This document shows positions 12,481-52,678 of a DNA stretch of 64,000 nucleotides, piece by piece. This stretch comes from Alviniconcha marisindica (taxonomy: Eukaryota; Mollusca; Gastropoda; Provannidae), in assembly GCA_018857735.1 (NCBI GenBank), contig JABMCL010003006.1, positions 513,501 through 577,500 of the forward strand. Reading direction: 5' to 3'. The notes beneath the pieces are model-generated. The model saw nothing but the letters and a program-made list of their open reading frames with translations. It did no database searches and was not told the DNA's origin. A program made the translations under genes and the position numbers. Position 1 is the stretch's first letter, and each line of letters begins with the position of its first letter.

Positions 12481-12906
12481 ATATGTCTTGGGGTTTTCTT
12501 TTAGAAAATGCAAGGGCAAATGTTATAGAAAACAGTTTAATGTTAACACTATTATTTTAAAACAGATATATTAATTGTATGAATCACATATAGTAAAAAA
12601 TATGCAGTAATAAGAGTTTTCTAAAAATATTCGGGCTACATCGGGTTCACTCGGTGATTTTTACGGACACATACGGAATCCTCCGATTGTTATCGAATGC
12701 TAAAAATAAAATTTAATCGCAAAGCAACTTTCGTAATTAAAACTATATTTTCTTCGAAGATGGCAGTTTAGATCAAAAGTAATTGTACAGTTATAAGAAT
12801 TTATAAAAATGAACTCCGTAAATGACATGAAAATATTGGTATAATCTTTTTTTTTCGTTTCTAATACTTTCCTTTTTAGCTTAGAGATTGTCACGAATAA
12901 TGGCGG
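12433..12906. promoter_or_regulatory. Divergent promoter region between the SR-protein gene and INO80
   Basis: The two genes are head to head and their inferred 5' ends are about 0.4 kb apart. AAGATGGCGC at 12465-12474 and AATGGCGG at 12899-12906 resemble the YY1 core (AAnATGGCGGC), which in animals often sits just downstream of housekeeping start sites. No TATA box is convincing. CpG dinucleotides are more frequent at about 12600-13340 than in the introns. The assignment as a shared promoter is inference from layout. Confidence 0.45.
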
Positions 12907-13180
12907 GAGACCCCCTGCGACGCGAGAGGAAAACCATGAGGCCCGTTTTACTTGCGGCTGCCAACCATTGCTCGCTGCAGTTTTTGATTCGCCATATTGG
13001 CTGCGGTTATGCAGAGGACTTTGCTCAGGGTCATCACCCGTCTCTTTTTCTCAGTTTTTTGGACGAGGTTTGTTCGGCTGTTGGATTATTTTAATGAATT
13101 ATTGTGCAAATTGTCGTAAGAATCGGCATCGTCTGCAATGGTGATAGATATTTCGAGAGGAAGCTTGCTTTCAATTGGAG
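12850..13180 (+). other. Possible 5' UTR exon of INO80
   Basis: The first INO80 coding exon begins with an acceptor at 22940-22941, so at least one upstream exon exists. This CpG-richer block is the most likely place. Candidate donors are GACGAG|GTTTGT (exon end 13067) and TTGGA|GTGAGT (exon end about 13179). It contains a 64-codon frame from ATG 12900 (MAGDPLRRERKTMRPV...), but splicing from 13067 to 22942 would put it out of frame with INO80, so it is at most an upstream ORF. Confidence 0.3.
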
Positions 13181-15867
13181 TGAGTAAACCGACTTAGCGT
13201 CGGGAAACTGGTGTAGAAGGTTAAGGCGATCCGCACATTTTTTAGCAGCTAAGATGCATGAATAGTGCCGATGATTCGTAGTTGGCGAGTCATTTGATTA
13301 TGCGAACGCTGTAAACGCTTGTTTTTAAGGTTTTTGATATTAACGTTTGGCGTCCCCAGAAACCACACACGTGGTTTGTGGCACTCGTAATCACTGACAC
13401 AATATCTGAATTTTAAGAGGTACAGACTCAAATTTCCGATGGAATGTTTTTGGGTAGGGTGTCTCGTTCATGACTCCATGAAAGTGTCTATATAGCTATG
13501 TTTGTAGTTATTTTCGTTTGTTAATATTTGTTGCTGCTCAGAGCTCTGTGCTACACCCTGCCACTGGACAAAACACTAGTATTAGTAACAGTCACACTAA
13601 CGTAATTAATCCAAAACTTGCACAGTTGCCGTTGCTCTTACTCGCTGACAGTGACACTAGGTTTAAATTATTCATTCTAGTTTTTATCAAACTCTAAAAA
13701 CGTCATACTCTAACACTTACTGAGGATACTACTTTTACTTGTTTTGCTATTAATCAGTCATTCTTTACTTCCAAGGAGATTGAAGATACTGCTTCATGGT
13801 TGATCTCTCTGCCTCAGCCAGTTTTTAGCACTGCTGTATTAGTGTTATCGTATATCACTTCAGGCTTTGGATTGTTGTCAACATTGATTTGCACAGAGAG
13901 AGAGAGGAAACAAGCCAGATTTGTAATTGTACAAGTTGTAATTGTAAAGCTGTGAATCTGAACAGTATTGAATGTATGTTTTTGGATTCATGTGTTTTAA
14001 ATGTTCTGTTATGAGGGGTTGCAAATATGGAGATTTAAAATAATAAAATGAAAAGTAAAGCCCTCTCAAGTCTCAGTTTCAACCCCCCCAAAAGTCCAGA
14101 GCTGTACAACAGAATGCATTTTAATAAAAGGCTTTAACTTTAAGCAGTCTATCTCTCTTGTGCAGTCTCTGATGTGTTGGGGTGTGAAGTCAGTGGTTAG
14201 ATGTAGAACATATCAACTTTGATAGCTGCCAGAGGTCAGCGACTCAGTGTTACTGTTAGTTACTGCTTACATCAGTTTCTGGCTGCATTACCAGTTTCCT
14301 GCCGTTGATTTGCATATATGGGTCCATTGGGAAGGACCAAATTTCACAGCTCAGCATATTGTCATTGAGACAGTGCAGAAAGACATGCTTTTTTGATATT
14401 TGTGATGACTTCTTTCCTTTAGCTCTGAGCTGGTTGACAATATGCTGCCTACTCAGAAAAGGTCAATAAGCCACCTGGGAACCTATGAGTCTGACTAGTA
14501 TGAGTACCATTGAAAGACTAATCTGGCACCAGTGAGAAATGTTGATTGCCATGGAGGGTCCCATACCAAAAGTAGTGCTGTTAACCATCGGACTTGCACA
14601 GAATTCAGCAGTAGGAGGCAAGAAGCAGAATTTTAACTAGATAAGTGCAGGATTATTTTTTAAGAAATTGCTGTCAGTGTGTTTAGTGTCAGATATTTGG
14701 TAGTATGCAATTTTTCAAGACACTGCATTTGCTGTACACAAGTTCTAAAAGGTGTTTGCAACCCCTGGTCAGTTAGAATACCCTATAAAATTTGCCAGTA
14801 GATGATTTCTGGAATCAGAGGGGGTGGGGTGTAATTTAGGAGATATGACAGTGTTGTACCCTCCTGATCCCCAGATGAAGAGGACAGACATTGCTGTCTC
14901 TCCTTCACTATATGTGTCGTTTAAGTTACAAGGTGGTAGCCAAAAAGGCGATTTTTTTTCTTGAAATTATCCATCTTGTGAGTGTGTCTGTGTGTGCACA
15001 CTTATGAGTATGCTATGTGTACCATGGTGTGCATGCATGTATGTCTGTGTTTGCCCTAGTGCGCATCATTGTTTTGGACTCTATATATATATAATCCCTT
15101 TTCTAGAAAATTGCCAGTGCAGTACTAGTACACTACTAGTAGACTACATCACAGTCCGTGTAAAAAAAAAACCACATCCTATTTACAATGATGAGTCATT
15201 CCGAGATTCAGACATATGATGTCCTGAATTTTTTTTTATGTGGGACTTGTCATAGTCTACCACACTAGTGATGTTTCTAGAAGGATTGTCAGACTTGCAA
15301 GATGGCTAACTTAAAAAATGTCTGCATTTTTCACATACCAATTACCATCTCCATGTAGTCCATTTGTGTAAGCACAGATATATAGCAAAGGAGAGAGAGC
15401 AGTTCTTGTCCTCGACATCAGGGGATCATTAAAGAAAATGCCCCTAAATTGCATCCCCTTTTAATGCTTTTTTAAAAATATGTTTTTATAGTTTTATTTC
15501 TGAAGACAGTCTACTGAACCTGGTTGTACCCATTTTGTTTCTTCTTTTGCATATTTTTAAAAATTCTGTTGGATGTTTTTGATCTGATCATATGCATAGA
15601 CACCACATAGATCTATGATTTTTTAGTGTTATTGAAAGAGATGTTGATGATACCTTATTACACAAAAATGAAGGATGAAGATTTAACTGCACTCAGTTTT
15701 TATTGTATTTTTTAGAAATCTGTCCCTGATATTAGTGATTGCAAACACAGGAACATTCAGTACAGAAAAATCAAATAATTATAGCAAAATATGAAGAAAC
15801 CATTATGAAGATTTTGGAACCTACAGTTAGACTTAGAGCTAAACTGAAGCAATAGTAACACAAAAAG

Positions 15868-15930
15868 CTGTGAGCTGGTTTGGCCTAGGGGTAGGATGTT
15901 AGGCTGGTAAGCAGAGGGACCTCTCATTCC
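15868..15930 (+). mobile_element. tRNA-like SINE head
   Basis: TTTGGCCTAGGGGTAGGATG then TTAGGCTGGTAAGCAG resembles a degraded A box and D arm. No clear B box follows within the expected distance. Confidence 0.3.
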
Positions 15931-18900
15931 ACTTTGGCTCTCCTTTTTTTCTTCAAAAGTTGTGGTTTATGGACTCTGGCTTGTGACTGTCCCTCATAAT
16001 TAATGAAACATTAAAATGGCTTTCGTTGCTGCCCATCTTAATGCAGGAGTTATTCTGTGACAGTGTAGTGATAGGTATATAATCCCCCATAACTTATAAG
16101 CCTTGTGGTTTCTGTTGACCATCTTTACTTACACAGAAAGTGACTGAATTTGCAGGTAAGAGAGAGGGTGAGACAAAACTGTATTAAACCAACAATAAAG
16201 GAAAGTGACAGTAGAATTGATAATATAGTGTTATATAAAAAATAAAGCATGTTAGTTGTCTCTGCTGTATTTGCTGATTAAACCAGTGATTGCACGAGAC
16301 ATTTTTCAAACTGATGTGATGGCAAAAGTGGTTCACAGAAACTGGTCAGTGTAACTGGTCAAATATGTGGCCATCTATGCTACTACCATTACCAAAGCTC
16401 TGCAGGCAACCACCCTGCTCTCTTTGTGTTTGGGTGTTTTTTCTAGAACCTGTCAAACAAGATGTCACCTGGCATATGTCTGACTGATTGCTGATTTTGT
16501 ATAAATCTGGTTTAATATATGTAACCCGTTCTCACGAAATGAGTCTTAACTTAAAGTTTGGCAATTTGAGATATCTGCATGTCTCAAATCTGCAAGTTCT
16601 GCTTGTTATTTTGATACTTAAATCATGTTTCTACTCAAAAAAACATGGATGTGACGCGTTTCTGAAGGTTGCATGTGTGTCGGAGACCATTTTGAGAAAA
16701 TCGGCTTTATAAGTTTTCACTGACACTGTGCATTGAGTAGTTTTTCATTTAATCCTTAGCAACAGGAGGTTTAAATGTACCAATCTTTACCAATTTTGGC
16801 ACAGGAACAGATCAAACATTGGGGCACCCGAAGAGACTTGAAATTTCAACATTAGTTAACTTTTAATGTATTTTGTTATTGTTTTTAATCCCATGCTCTT
16901 GGTTTAAAGTGAGCAAAATTGATGCCGGTTAAGGTCAATAAAAAAATATGTTTTAAACATATTTATTCAACTTTTCAGAGCATGTCGGGGCAAACATGCC
17001 AAAGTTCAGTGCTTATAGACTTTTAATTTCGCGAAAATCTGAAACCCCCACTGACTGCTTTTGCCTGTAGCACAGTAAGCCAGCTGTGAGTTAAGACTCC
17101 TTTGGTGAGAATGTGTCACATATTTGCTTATCTTAATTACCAGTTAACGCAAATCATGTTAAACCATGGAGTGGCATACACACCTGAAGTATAACAAAAG
17201 ATGACAGATTTGAAATTAAAACTAATGTAATAAAAGAAAAAAAAGTGATGACAGTGAGGAATAAAAGAAATCCTACACTATTGCATGAGAGAGAGAGAGA
17301 GTACATTTTATATTTTATATCTCAGATTGAGGTAGTCAAGAGAGAGAGAGAGACCAGAGAGCATCTCAGATTGAAATCAGAGAGAGAAAGAGTGTGTCGG
17401 CATGTGAAATCAGAGAGAGAAAGAGTGTGTGCGTGGAAGAGAATGTACAGAGAGAGAGAGTCAGCTGATGAGAAACCAGTCCTGGTTGGTTCTGCTGTTT
17501 CTTGTTGGGCAAGTTGAGTTAAAGTGTCACTTCTGTTGCCTTTGCTTTCTCTGACTTTTACAATAACATTCAGCATTATTGCTCTTATGCAACTGGTCAG
17601 GTGAGATTCAAGATTATTATCTCAGCAGAGAAATTAAATACATGGCTGAACATATACTACATCACAGTAGACAGTGATACGTATTGGATATTTTAAAACT
17701 CAAGGAACAATTGTTGAAAATACATGTAGCATAAAAAGGTACATATTAAACAAACTCATAATTTATGTGGTGCTGTAAATGTAATGTGCTCAAACACACA
17801 CCAAATATCACGTAGCACATTTCATTTTAAAAAGAAACTGTGGTAAACTTGAGCTGTGCAGTATAAATAAATGAAAGCATACATCTAACAAGGCACCTTG
17901 AACCATTTCCATGTTCACTGAATTTATTAACTGGGATTTTTTCTTGAAATTCACCCTGATCATCAGTGATGCATAAATTTAGTATAATTCACTGTCATGG
18001 TTGATTGAAAATTAAAATCGGCTAAGTTTTTCTTGACGTGAATTTTTCAGCATTTGGGACAAAATTGTGTCTCAACAGTTGAAATAAGAACTGCAGTGTT
18101 GGCAAACATTAAAACAACTTATTCCTAGTCCTATTTTGCTGTGGTCTGATGTTATTTTCTGTTACTGGTGTTAGCACTTACTGACTTAGTCTTAAAGGTA
18201 CAGTTTACACTGTAAACCTTTCCAAAATTACAGTCTTTGTTTACCATTCAGGCATTTAGACCCCCTTTTCACTCAGTGACCTTCCTTCCTTATTTTGAGA
18301 TAAAACCTTCCTGTTTTATTTTTGGACTTGGAGATATGGTTTGTTCAGATTGCTACCAGCTCTGTCTATCAGTACTGTGCTAAACTGTAAACACACTAGC
18401 CCTGTAAATGTAATACAATAGGCTGTATAGATGAGTCCCATGTTAATGAAAGTTTGACAGAGATTAATACAATAAAAGCTCTACCCTCCCCAGTCTGGTA
18501 ATGGTAATCAGGTATAAATTTAGTCTGGGCTTCACCTTTTCATTAAACTTAGGAATATGACTTAATGCAAGCCATGTTTGTTAATGTTGGATTCTTACTA
18601 TTATGCAGTAATACTGAAGTGAAGGAATTAACCTCCTTAGTTTGTGTTTAAAAAGAGAGTAGACTGACCTACTGATCCTATGTTGGATATTGGCGATTAG
18701 AAACTGAGTATCAGTGGGTTCTGGGAGTAGATACAAAATACTGTCATAGTGTTAAGTGTCATACTTGTAGCTTGCCTGTCACAGTGTTGGTGTCACACAC
18801 CACAGCCTCTTTCATGCTCATCACAAAAGGTGTATGCTGACATCATCAGAGGAAAGATAGGGGGGTGGGGATCAACCTTAGTGAAGTTTAGAGAGGGCCA

Positions 18901-19795
18901 CCAGGCATCAACTTCCTGGTTGGGTCTCATGTCTTTGCCTGTGATGTAATCCTGTGCTGTTTGTTACTGTGTTAGATAAACCATGTTTTTCAGAAGGACT
19001 TGTTAGCCTTCTCAAAGCATGTTGTGTATAGAGATAGGATGAGAAAAGATCAAACAAATTTTAGTATAACGATTTTCTTTTTAAAATGCTGCATTTAATT
19101 TGGTTTTCTATTTATTAATAATTATACAGTAGTATGATTTTATAGTTATTAATAATTATATAATATATATTCAATTTATCAAACAAATTGTTTGCGTTGG
19201 ATAACAGGACTCGCTGCACACAACAATGGCAAGTGTCCACACTCAGCACTGTTTTCAGTAGCACTGCTCATCTCTTTGAATTGATGTTGGGCATGAAACT
19301 TAAAAGTTGCATGCTCAGAATGTTACCCAAAGATCAAACAAGTTGCAGGGTTTGCAACCTCTTTTTTTGAAGTTTTTAGAACTTGTGTACAGCAAACACA
19401 ATGTCTTGAAAAAATGTGTACAACCAAACTTGACTCTATCCACACTGACAGTGAGTTTTTAAGAACAGTCCTGCTCTTATCTATAATCTAGTTGAAATTG
19501 TGCCTACTGCAGAATTCTGGCCTTTCGCTGGTACTCGCAGATTCATGGCTGATTTGTTTACCTTCTTGTGTGGGCAGCCTAAGGTCAGCCAGCTCAGAGC
19601 CACTGGAAGGAACTGGTTTAGAACCATTTTCATGACCATGAAATACAAACAAAGTTAAGCTTTTCTGTGTTGTTTTCTGTTACATGCTGAACTGCAACAT
19701 GCGGTTAGTTTAGCAGGCAAATGAACAGTGAGAAACTGTCAGATACATACGAGATTGAATGAGAGAGGGAGACTGCTTTTAGAGCCTTTAATTAA

Positions 19796-20029
19796 CCGCT
19801 TTCACTGCCCTGGCCTGTAAAATTTTCGGGCTGAAAGATGCACGGATGCACCTGCAAACAGTGTATTTTCCGATCCTATAAGTATAACATCTACTTTCAG
19901 TGCTGTACGTTTTGATAAAAATCCTTTCACATGCCAATGGCATTGCGAGCGAAAAGAAGACAAAACGGCTTAAGGGTTTCAAATTTTGCTGTTTAGTGGT
20001 TGTTTTGAAACAACATGACATCGAAGGGT
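19796..20029 (+). mobile_element. piggyBac-type MITE, copy 1
   Basis: 234 bp flanked by TTAA (19792-19795 and 20030-20033). The left end CCGCTTTCACTGCC fits the piggyBac-type terminal pattern. The interior is clearly related to copy 2 (shared GCCTGTAAAAT, CACCTGCAAACAG, CTACTTTCAGT and TTTGATA-AAATCC segments). No transposase is encoded. Confidence 0.75.
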
Positions 20030-20521
20030 TTAAAATGCATTCTGTCTCACAGATTTGGACCTTTTTGCAGGTTTGAGAAATTGCATTAGACTTAGAGTTA
20101 GAGGGAGTTATTTTGCATGTAGAACTTTTTTTCTGCATATTTGTGACCCTGCTTTAGGCCTGCCACTTGTGCTAGCTGTGACACTTGGCAGTGTTTTTTA
20201 TTGGACGGTTCATTGAAGCTGGTTTGCACGAGTGAATGCCCTTTGTAATCTTTCATGCGAGAGGTCGCAGCGTCACTTCCAGGCTGATTTCTGAGTAGGC
20301 GTTGCTTCACGCTGTGTATAACAATGGAAGTTGTACAAATACCATCACTGGTGCAGTTGTACAAATTAAAGGTGATGTAGGGTGGGAAAAAAGTGTCTTT
20401 GCATCTTTTTTTGGCTGACCAGAAGATCGCGATTTCGTGGGGGGAGAAAATTTGGGGCATGTATAGCGTGAGCAACAAGTTATTGCTTGTTGCCAGACAC
20501 ATTCTGACTATGGGCCTCCAA

Positions 20522-20715
20522 AAATGCCTTTAAAGTTTGCAGTGTAAAATTTGCAAATTCACTGTCACCACCTTCCATTGTGAAGAAAGTATGCACCGGA
20601 AGTGAAAGCAGCCAAGGGACATAAATGCCTTTTAAGTTAGCAGTGTAAAATTCGCAAATTCACTGTCACCACCTTTTATTGTGAAGAAAGTATGCACCGG
20701 AAGTAAAAGCAGCCT
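20522..20715 (+). repeat. Direct duplication (period about 102 bp)
   Basis: Two copies of a segment with CAGTGTAAAATTTGCAAATT, CACTGTCACCACCTT and GTGAAGAAAGTATGCACCGG. They differ at only a few positions, so the duplication is recent. Confidence 0.85.
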
Positions 20716-22140
20716 TAAGCAATGCCGGGCAAAAGTCAGGGGAGTTAACAACCCCACCTGAACCGCCCAATAGCTGAGTCCTGCCAACCGTCACTAACTC
20801 CAAGAGGGCTATATAGATATATATTGAAAATCAAATCAGCGTTAACATTATAACAACCTTGGTTTTATTTTTTATTTTTTAATCTTTTGTCTTAACATAA
20901 GGATTCTTGGATAACACATTGAGAATGCTGGTTGGAGTGTCTGAATTACTTCTTTAGTGAGAGGCTGAATGTGTAAATTTGTTCTGTTTTTACACCCACA
21001 CACCCATACTGCAGAAACTGGGACATAGTGGTTGCATCCATCAGGGTTTGCACTGTCTTTTCGAGATTTGCGTCAACCGATGTGAAATATTACGCATTTT
21101 GCGTCAGTGGTCTGAAAAATGCGTACAACATAACCTAGAGCACACAAAGCCAAAATGATGGAGTAACTTGAATGTAGCTGACGATCTATAAAGTGAGTGG
21201 ACCAAAATAGTATTTAAGAAAAGTCTACACACACACACACAAAGTGGAAACATTCAGTAAATATGCCATTCACAAAAAAGTTTGAATAGGTCAAAACATC
21301 ATATGCAGCATCATTTTCCGAAGATGAACTGCTGCCGACAATGTTGGCAAACCCAGTTCTCTTCTACTGTGGGATTTGGTAATGAGATGAAGTTGAAATT
21401 GAGGCTGCCGCCATTTTCTCTCATTTGTACATTGTCAACGCATGTTTTGTTTTCGGTTTTGTAGTCTTCTACCTTTGAGTAAATTCTGATATATATATAT
21501 ACGCTGACAGATGACACATATTGGGTCGTTCCTAATTCTATTTCTGGGATCGGGTGCTCTGTCGATTGACCTCAAATTATCACTGAGCAGTTTGGCAAGA
21601 TACGCGATTTCTGGCCAGTTTGATAGGAGACTGAATCGCCTCTTCCAGATACGGGTTAGATTCAATTTCAAATATTAACTAATCATTCTTTGGAAAAGTA
21701 TGCAAATTTTATTCACAGACAGGGCACTACACACGGACTGTAGGGCGCATGGATCAGATTTGAGGAGGGGGGGAGTATCGCCTTAAAGGGCAAAAATTAC
21801 GGTAGCTTATGCGTTTATTTCCATGTCCAGATTCTGCCCTTCATTGACTGGACTTGCAGTGCTGTGCATGACAGAGAGTGCAGATCGAACCACAGCTGAG
21901 ATGACAATGAGTTTGCAAGTAGATCTAGTGCTCAATGATGCAGCAGCCACCAATGAGCCGTAGCTCGTTGAATAAGTCTGTGTTGTCATTTTGTGTATGG
22001 TGACACAGCGATGTGGCTAAAATGCGTACAGCACCCAAAAATGCAATATTTACGCAAACTTTTGCAATGAGCGCGACCCCTGATCCATAGATATGTGCCT
22101 GTATAATACCCACACTTTCTTTTCTCTTTAAGTTCAAAGT

Positions 22141-22244
22141 TTCCATTTGATAACCATAGTAATGTTCAAAGTTATGGAAGTGAATGAATGATTTCCATTT
22201 GATAACCACAGTAATGTTCAAAGTTATGGAAGTGAATGAATGAA
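22141..22244 (+). repeat. Direct duplication (period 52 bp)
   Basis: Two nearly identical copies of TTCCATTTGATAACCATAGT followed by AATGTTCAAAGTTATGGAAG and TGAATGAATGA, in INO80 intron 1. Confidence 0.9.
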
Positions 22245-22955
22245 TCTGTCGGGTAGAGGGTGGATGATCATGCTTAACTGCTGTCCCCATTTGTCAGGTG
22301 CCTCTGTTGTTTTATGGTTATCACTCTGCACTCTGATGCCAGTGATTCAGGGTGAATGCTCTGTGGTATGTAATTTAAAAAAATCTTGGTGGAACCCTAT
22401 TCTTTTCCATTTGTTTCACTTCTCCAGTGATTGCGCTAGACATTTTTCAGACTGGTGTGATATCTATAACTTATTAACTAAGTAGTGAAAGTGGTTCACA
22501 GAAACTGGTCAATCACTGTAACCAGCCATATACACTAGCTGCCATCCAGAGATACAGCTACCACTTCAGCTCTGATAGCAAACGCCCTGTTCCCTTTCCC
22601 CATCTAGAACACACACCATGCCCTTTCTCTGTGTCCTTGTGCTGTGTTTTCTTTGTTTTTGTTGCTGTTAGTGTTTATTTTTGTAAATTGTGTATTGAGA
22701 GCCGATCAAGCAAAATAACAGCTGATACATCTGACCGATTTTAGATTTTGTTTTCGGTATACATACATGCTGATATTAACCAGTAGAATACCAGAAATTA
22801 CCAGTTTCCATGATTCTTTTTCCTTCTGTTTTCCTTAACAGAACTTTGTTGGCCATTGCTGTGGAAGAGCTGGCTGAGGCAGGCATGCTATACTGCTAGT
22901 TATTATTAATTAGGGACGGCTTTTGTCTGCACTCTTTGCAGGGGCTAGAAGACCG

Positions 22956-49563
<26,608 letters not shown>

Positions 49564-50289
49564 TTCTTGGGAGAAATCTTGACACTTCCACAGTGGTGTC
49601 TGCCATCTTGGTGCTATCCAAGCCCGACAGTGACCGTATTGGACCTCAACACTTCCAGTCAAGTTATTTATCGTCTTGAGAGTGCGCATGTGCAATCTCC
49701 CGTTCTTCACCTGACAAGAACAGTGGCAAATGTGGTCTCACAGTCTCACCTCAGTATGACCACTGTGACCCGTTCCTGTTTTTGTGTGTAGTTCCAGTGG
49801 GTGGGATGTTTCAGGATTGTTTGGACTTTTTTTGCTCTTTGCGCCATACGTGTGTAAGATTGTCAGGCTACGAAACTGTGTTGGAATACGGAAAATGACA
49901 AAGTCTGTCCATTGTGCCATTTCCATGTTGTACCAATGACATGTCTTGATACCTTGAGTTGACAACGATTCTTGAAGCATGCAGACGGCAGGTCACTGAC
50001 CTTGCAGGTGTATTTACAACAAGTTTACCACGAAGTGGACATGGATGAATGGAAGACAGAGTGGACGATGTTGCGAAAATGTGCCGCATTACTTTTTTGG
50101 GAGAAGGGAGTCACGGATATTTCACCCCATCACCTGTACAGGGCCATGGGTGTTATAGTTGGGTGAACCTGTTGCGCCAGAGGTTTTTTTTCTTCAGTGG
50201 CACTGTGTAAAATGGACGCCTCCTATCGATATGTTTGGTTTAGTTTAGTGCAAACTATGAACTACAGCTTCCTTGCATAGGCTGTGCAT

Positions 50290-50321
<32 letters not shown>

Positions 50322-50523
50322 TCCGAATTGTAAAAATGTTTTCCCTCCCTCGGTTAGCTGTGATACTGATAGCTACCTTGAGCAGAAGTGGTCTCGGTGT
50401 GTGGGTGTTGGATGTCATTTGGGTTGGGTTTTGATGGAGCTTTCTTGTTGTGGTGTTTCACTTGATATGTCATACAGTGCCTATACGGCAATCTTTGGCT
50501 TTATGGTGGACCCGTCATAGCAC

Positions 50524-50775
50524 GGAACTTGGAACGGAGGTCACATCACAACAAGACAGAACTTGGAGCACAGATCACATCGCAACAAGACAGAACTTGG
50601 AGCACAGATCACATCGCAACAAGATAGAACTTGGAGCACACATCACATCACAACAAGATAGAACTTGGAGCACAGATCACATCACAACAAGATAGAACTT
50701 GGAGCACAGATCACATCACAACAAGATAGAACTTGGAGCACAGATCACATAACAACAACATAGATCTTGAGTTGG
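50524..50775 (+). repeat. 33-bp minisatellite in the INO80 3' UTR region
   Basis: About 7-8 copies of ACTTGGAGCACAGATCACAT plus CACAACAAGATAGA, 33 bp apart. Diverged copies continue to about 50960. Confidence 0.85.
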
Positions 50776-52678
50776 ATTCAAGATTATGGAGTAGATGCCT
50801 CATCACAACAAGATAAAACTCCTGGGGAATCACATCACAAAATAGTGCTTGGAGTTGGAGTAGATATTACGTCACTGCAAGATGGAACTTGCAGTAGAGG
50901 CCACACAGTAGAGAGTAGAGGTTTGAACAAGGGAACTGTGAGTAGAGGTTTGACCAAGAGGGAACTGTGAATAGCCCATACTGTTTTGCTTGGTCCCTGT
51001 CAAGTGCTCTCTGCTTCTTCAGGAACGCACGAATGGTCCTGTTTATTTAATCAGTAAATTTGTTTAACATACATGTTTCTTCTTTTTTTTAAAGTGATTA
51101 TTTGCTTGTTTTGAACTCACGTCAACCAGTGTACCAGACATATACAAGTGTTTCCAGCAAAAATGGTCCATATGCACTGACAGGATTTAAACACTTGCTA
51201 ATTTGTGTTGTTTGTAGTATACAGATCTGTTAAGCATGTCTTTAAACAGGTAGACATTTGGGGAGGGTGGGGGGTTACCCGGTTACCGCTGTCAAAATAT
51301 GGACAGTAATGCCGAATACCTTTGAACTTTTGGAGGTCAGACTCACAACAGACAATGTCTGTGAAGCTCAGCTGTACTTGGGACAGGAGTCTGCATTTCA
51401 CTGATTACTGAGGCCCTGGCAGTGACAGTCACTTGTAATAATTGTTATCTTGAAAGTCTGGAACCGGGGATGTCGGACAGAAATTCATGGCTCCAGGTCT
51501 TGCATCACAAAATTACTGCAGGACCACATGATGCAAACAGGGAAGTGGAAGAGAATCTGACTGCACTGTGTAACTGCAGGTCTAACATTGAAGGCACAGC
51601 ATGTTTGCAGTTAGTTATGTTTGGTATTATTGTTGCCTTTAACCTTGGCACTCTGTATTTTGTTACTATGTATGTGTACAGTTTCCTGTCACGGTGTGAT
51701 ATGAAAACACTGTGAAGTGGGTCATGTAAAATTGTACAGGGGGTCTGTGTAAAGCGAAGGGGACTGTACCAAAGGTTTCAAAAGCACGCCTGGATGATTT
51801 GCCTGTGGATAGTTTTATGTTTTGTATAGAATGGAAGGAAATTTAATTAAAAATTCATGATGGAAGGTATGGAATTGTCCACGATTCTGCACACTGTGTG
51901 ACAGAGAAATACCTATCTTTAACCTGAGGAACGCCTTTATGCAAATGTGATAACTCAGACTGTACATAATATGTGACATTATGCATATCTGGAGAAGTGC
52001 AGATTCCATTGTCTTGTCAGCTAAAAGTGTTCATTGCGTATGTCCTTGAGTTGGTTAAAAAAAAAGTTTTTTTAAAATGAAATAGATGTTGAAACTGTTT
52101 GATCTGTTTTAAGAGTTGAACTTTTAGACTGTTTATACACGTGTGTGTGTGCATGCATGCATGTCCGTTTGTGAGCGTGTGTATATATGTGTATTTCCAC
52201 CAGTTTTCCTTTTCAAGTATTCTGTGTTTTGGTAGTTATTGTTGCTGTTTTTTGTAAAAATATTCAGTGACTTATTTACTCACCTGTGAAAAGACTTTGT
52301 GAACTGTTTTGAGCTTCAGTGTCTTAACGTGAAGGGAGGAATTGCCCATTGCCTTTGTTCAATTTTTAGTACGTGGAATACTACATTCCTGATATTATTT
52401 GGACCTGTTGCATACTCGCTCAGTGTTTCAGCTTTGATCAAACAAAAGCATTGTTCACCTTAGTTAATGAGGTATTATGCCTGGGTTTAGTCAGTTTTAC
52501 CAGGCACCAGATTGCTGTTTCTTCTGTAATTTTTATTCAGTAGCAAGTGGTTTGTTTGGTGGTTTGCTCCATGGAATCTGTGTAGAGCCCATGTCCTGTG
52601 TAGGATGCCTAGTAATGGTAGAAAGGGCAGCACAGTGGAACTTCTCGTGTCAGACCGCCCTGAAATTCTAACAGAAGA

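Larger units (their letters stand above)
13181..22941 (+). other. INO80 intron 1 (about 9.8 kb), no gene seen
   Basis: AT-rich, no recognisable coding sequence on either strand. It holds pieces of dispersed repeats (a piggyBac-type MITE at 19796-20029, a tRNA-like head at about 15868-15930, a pair of related segments at about 16280-16500 and 22425-22760, an inverted pair at about 14705-14770 and 19350-19415), short GA tracts at 17289-17460, and two direct duplications (20522-20715, 22141-22244). Confidence 0.6.

Noticed and set aside
12888..13094. Frame MAGDPLRRERKTMRPV... as INO80 N-terminus or a separate gene
   Set aside because: No family match seen; splicing from its likely donor (13067) to 22942 is out of frame with INO80, whose own ATG at 22956 aligns with vertebrate INO80.
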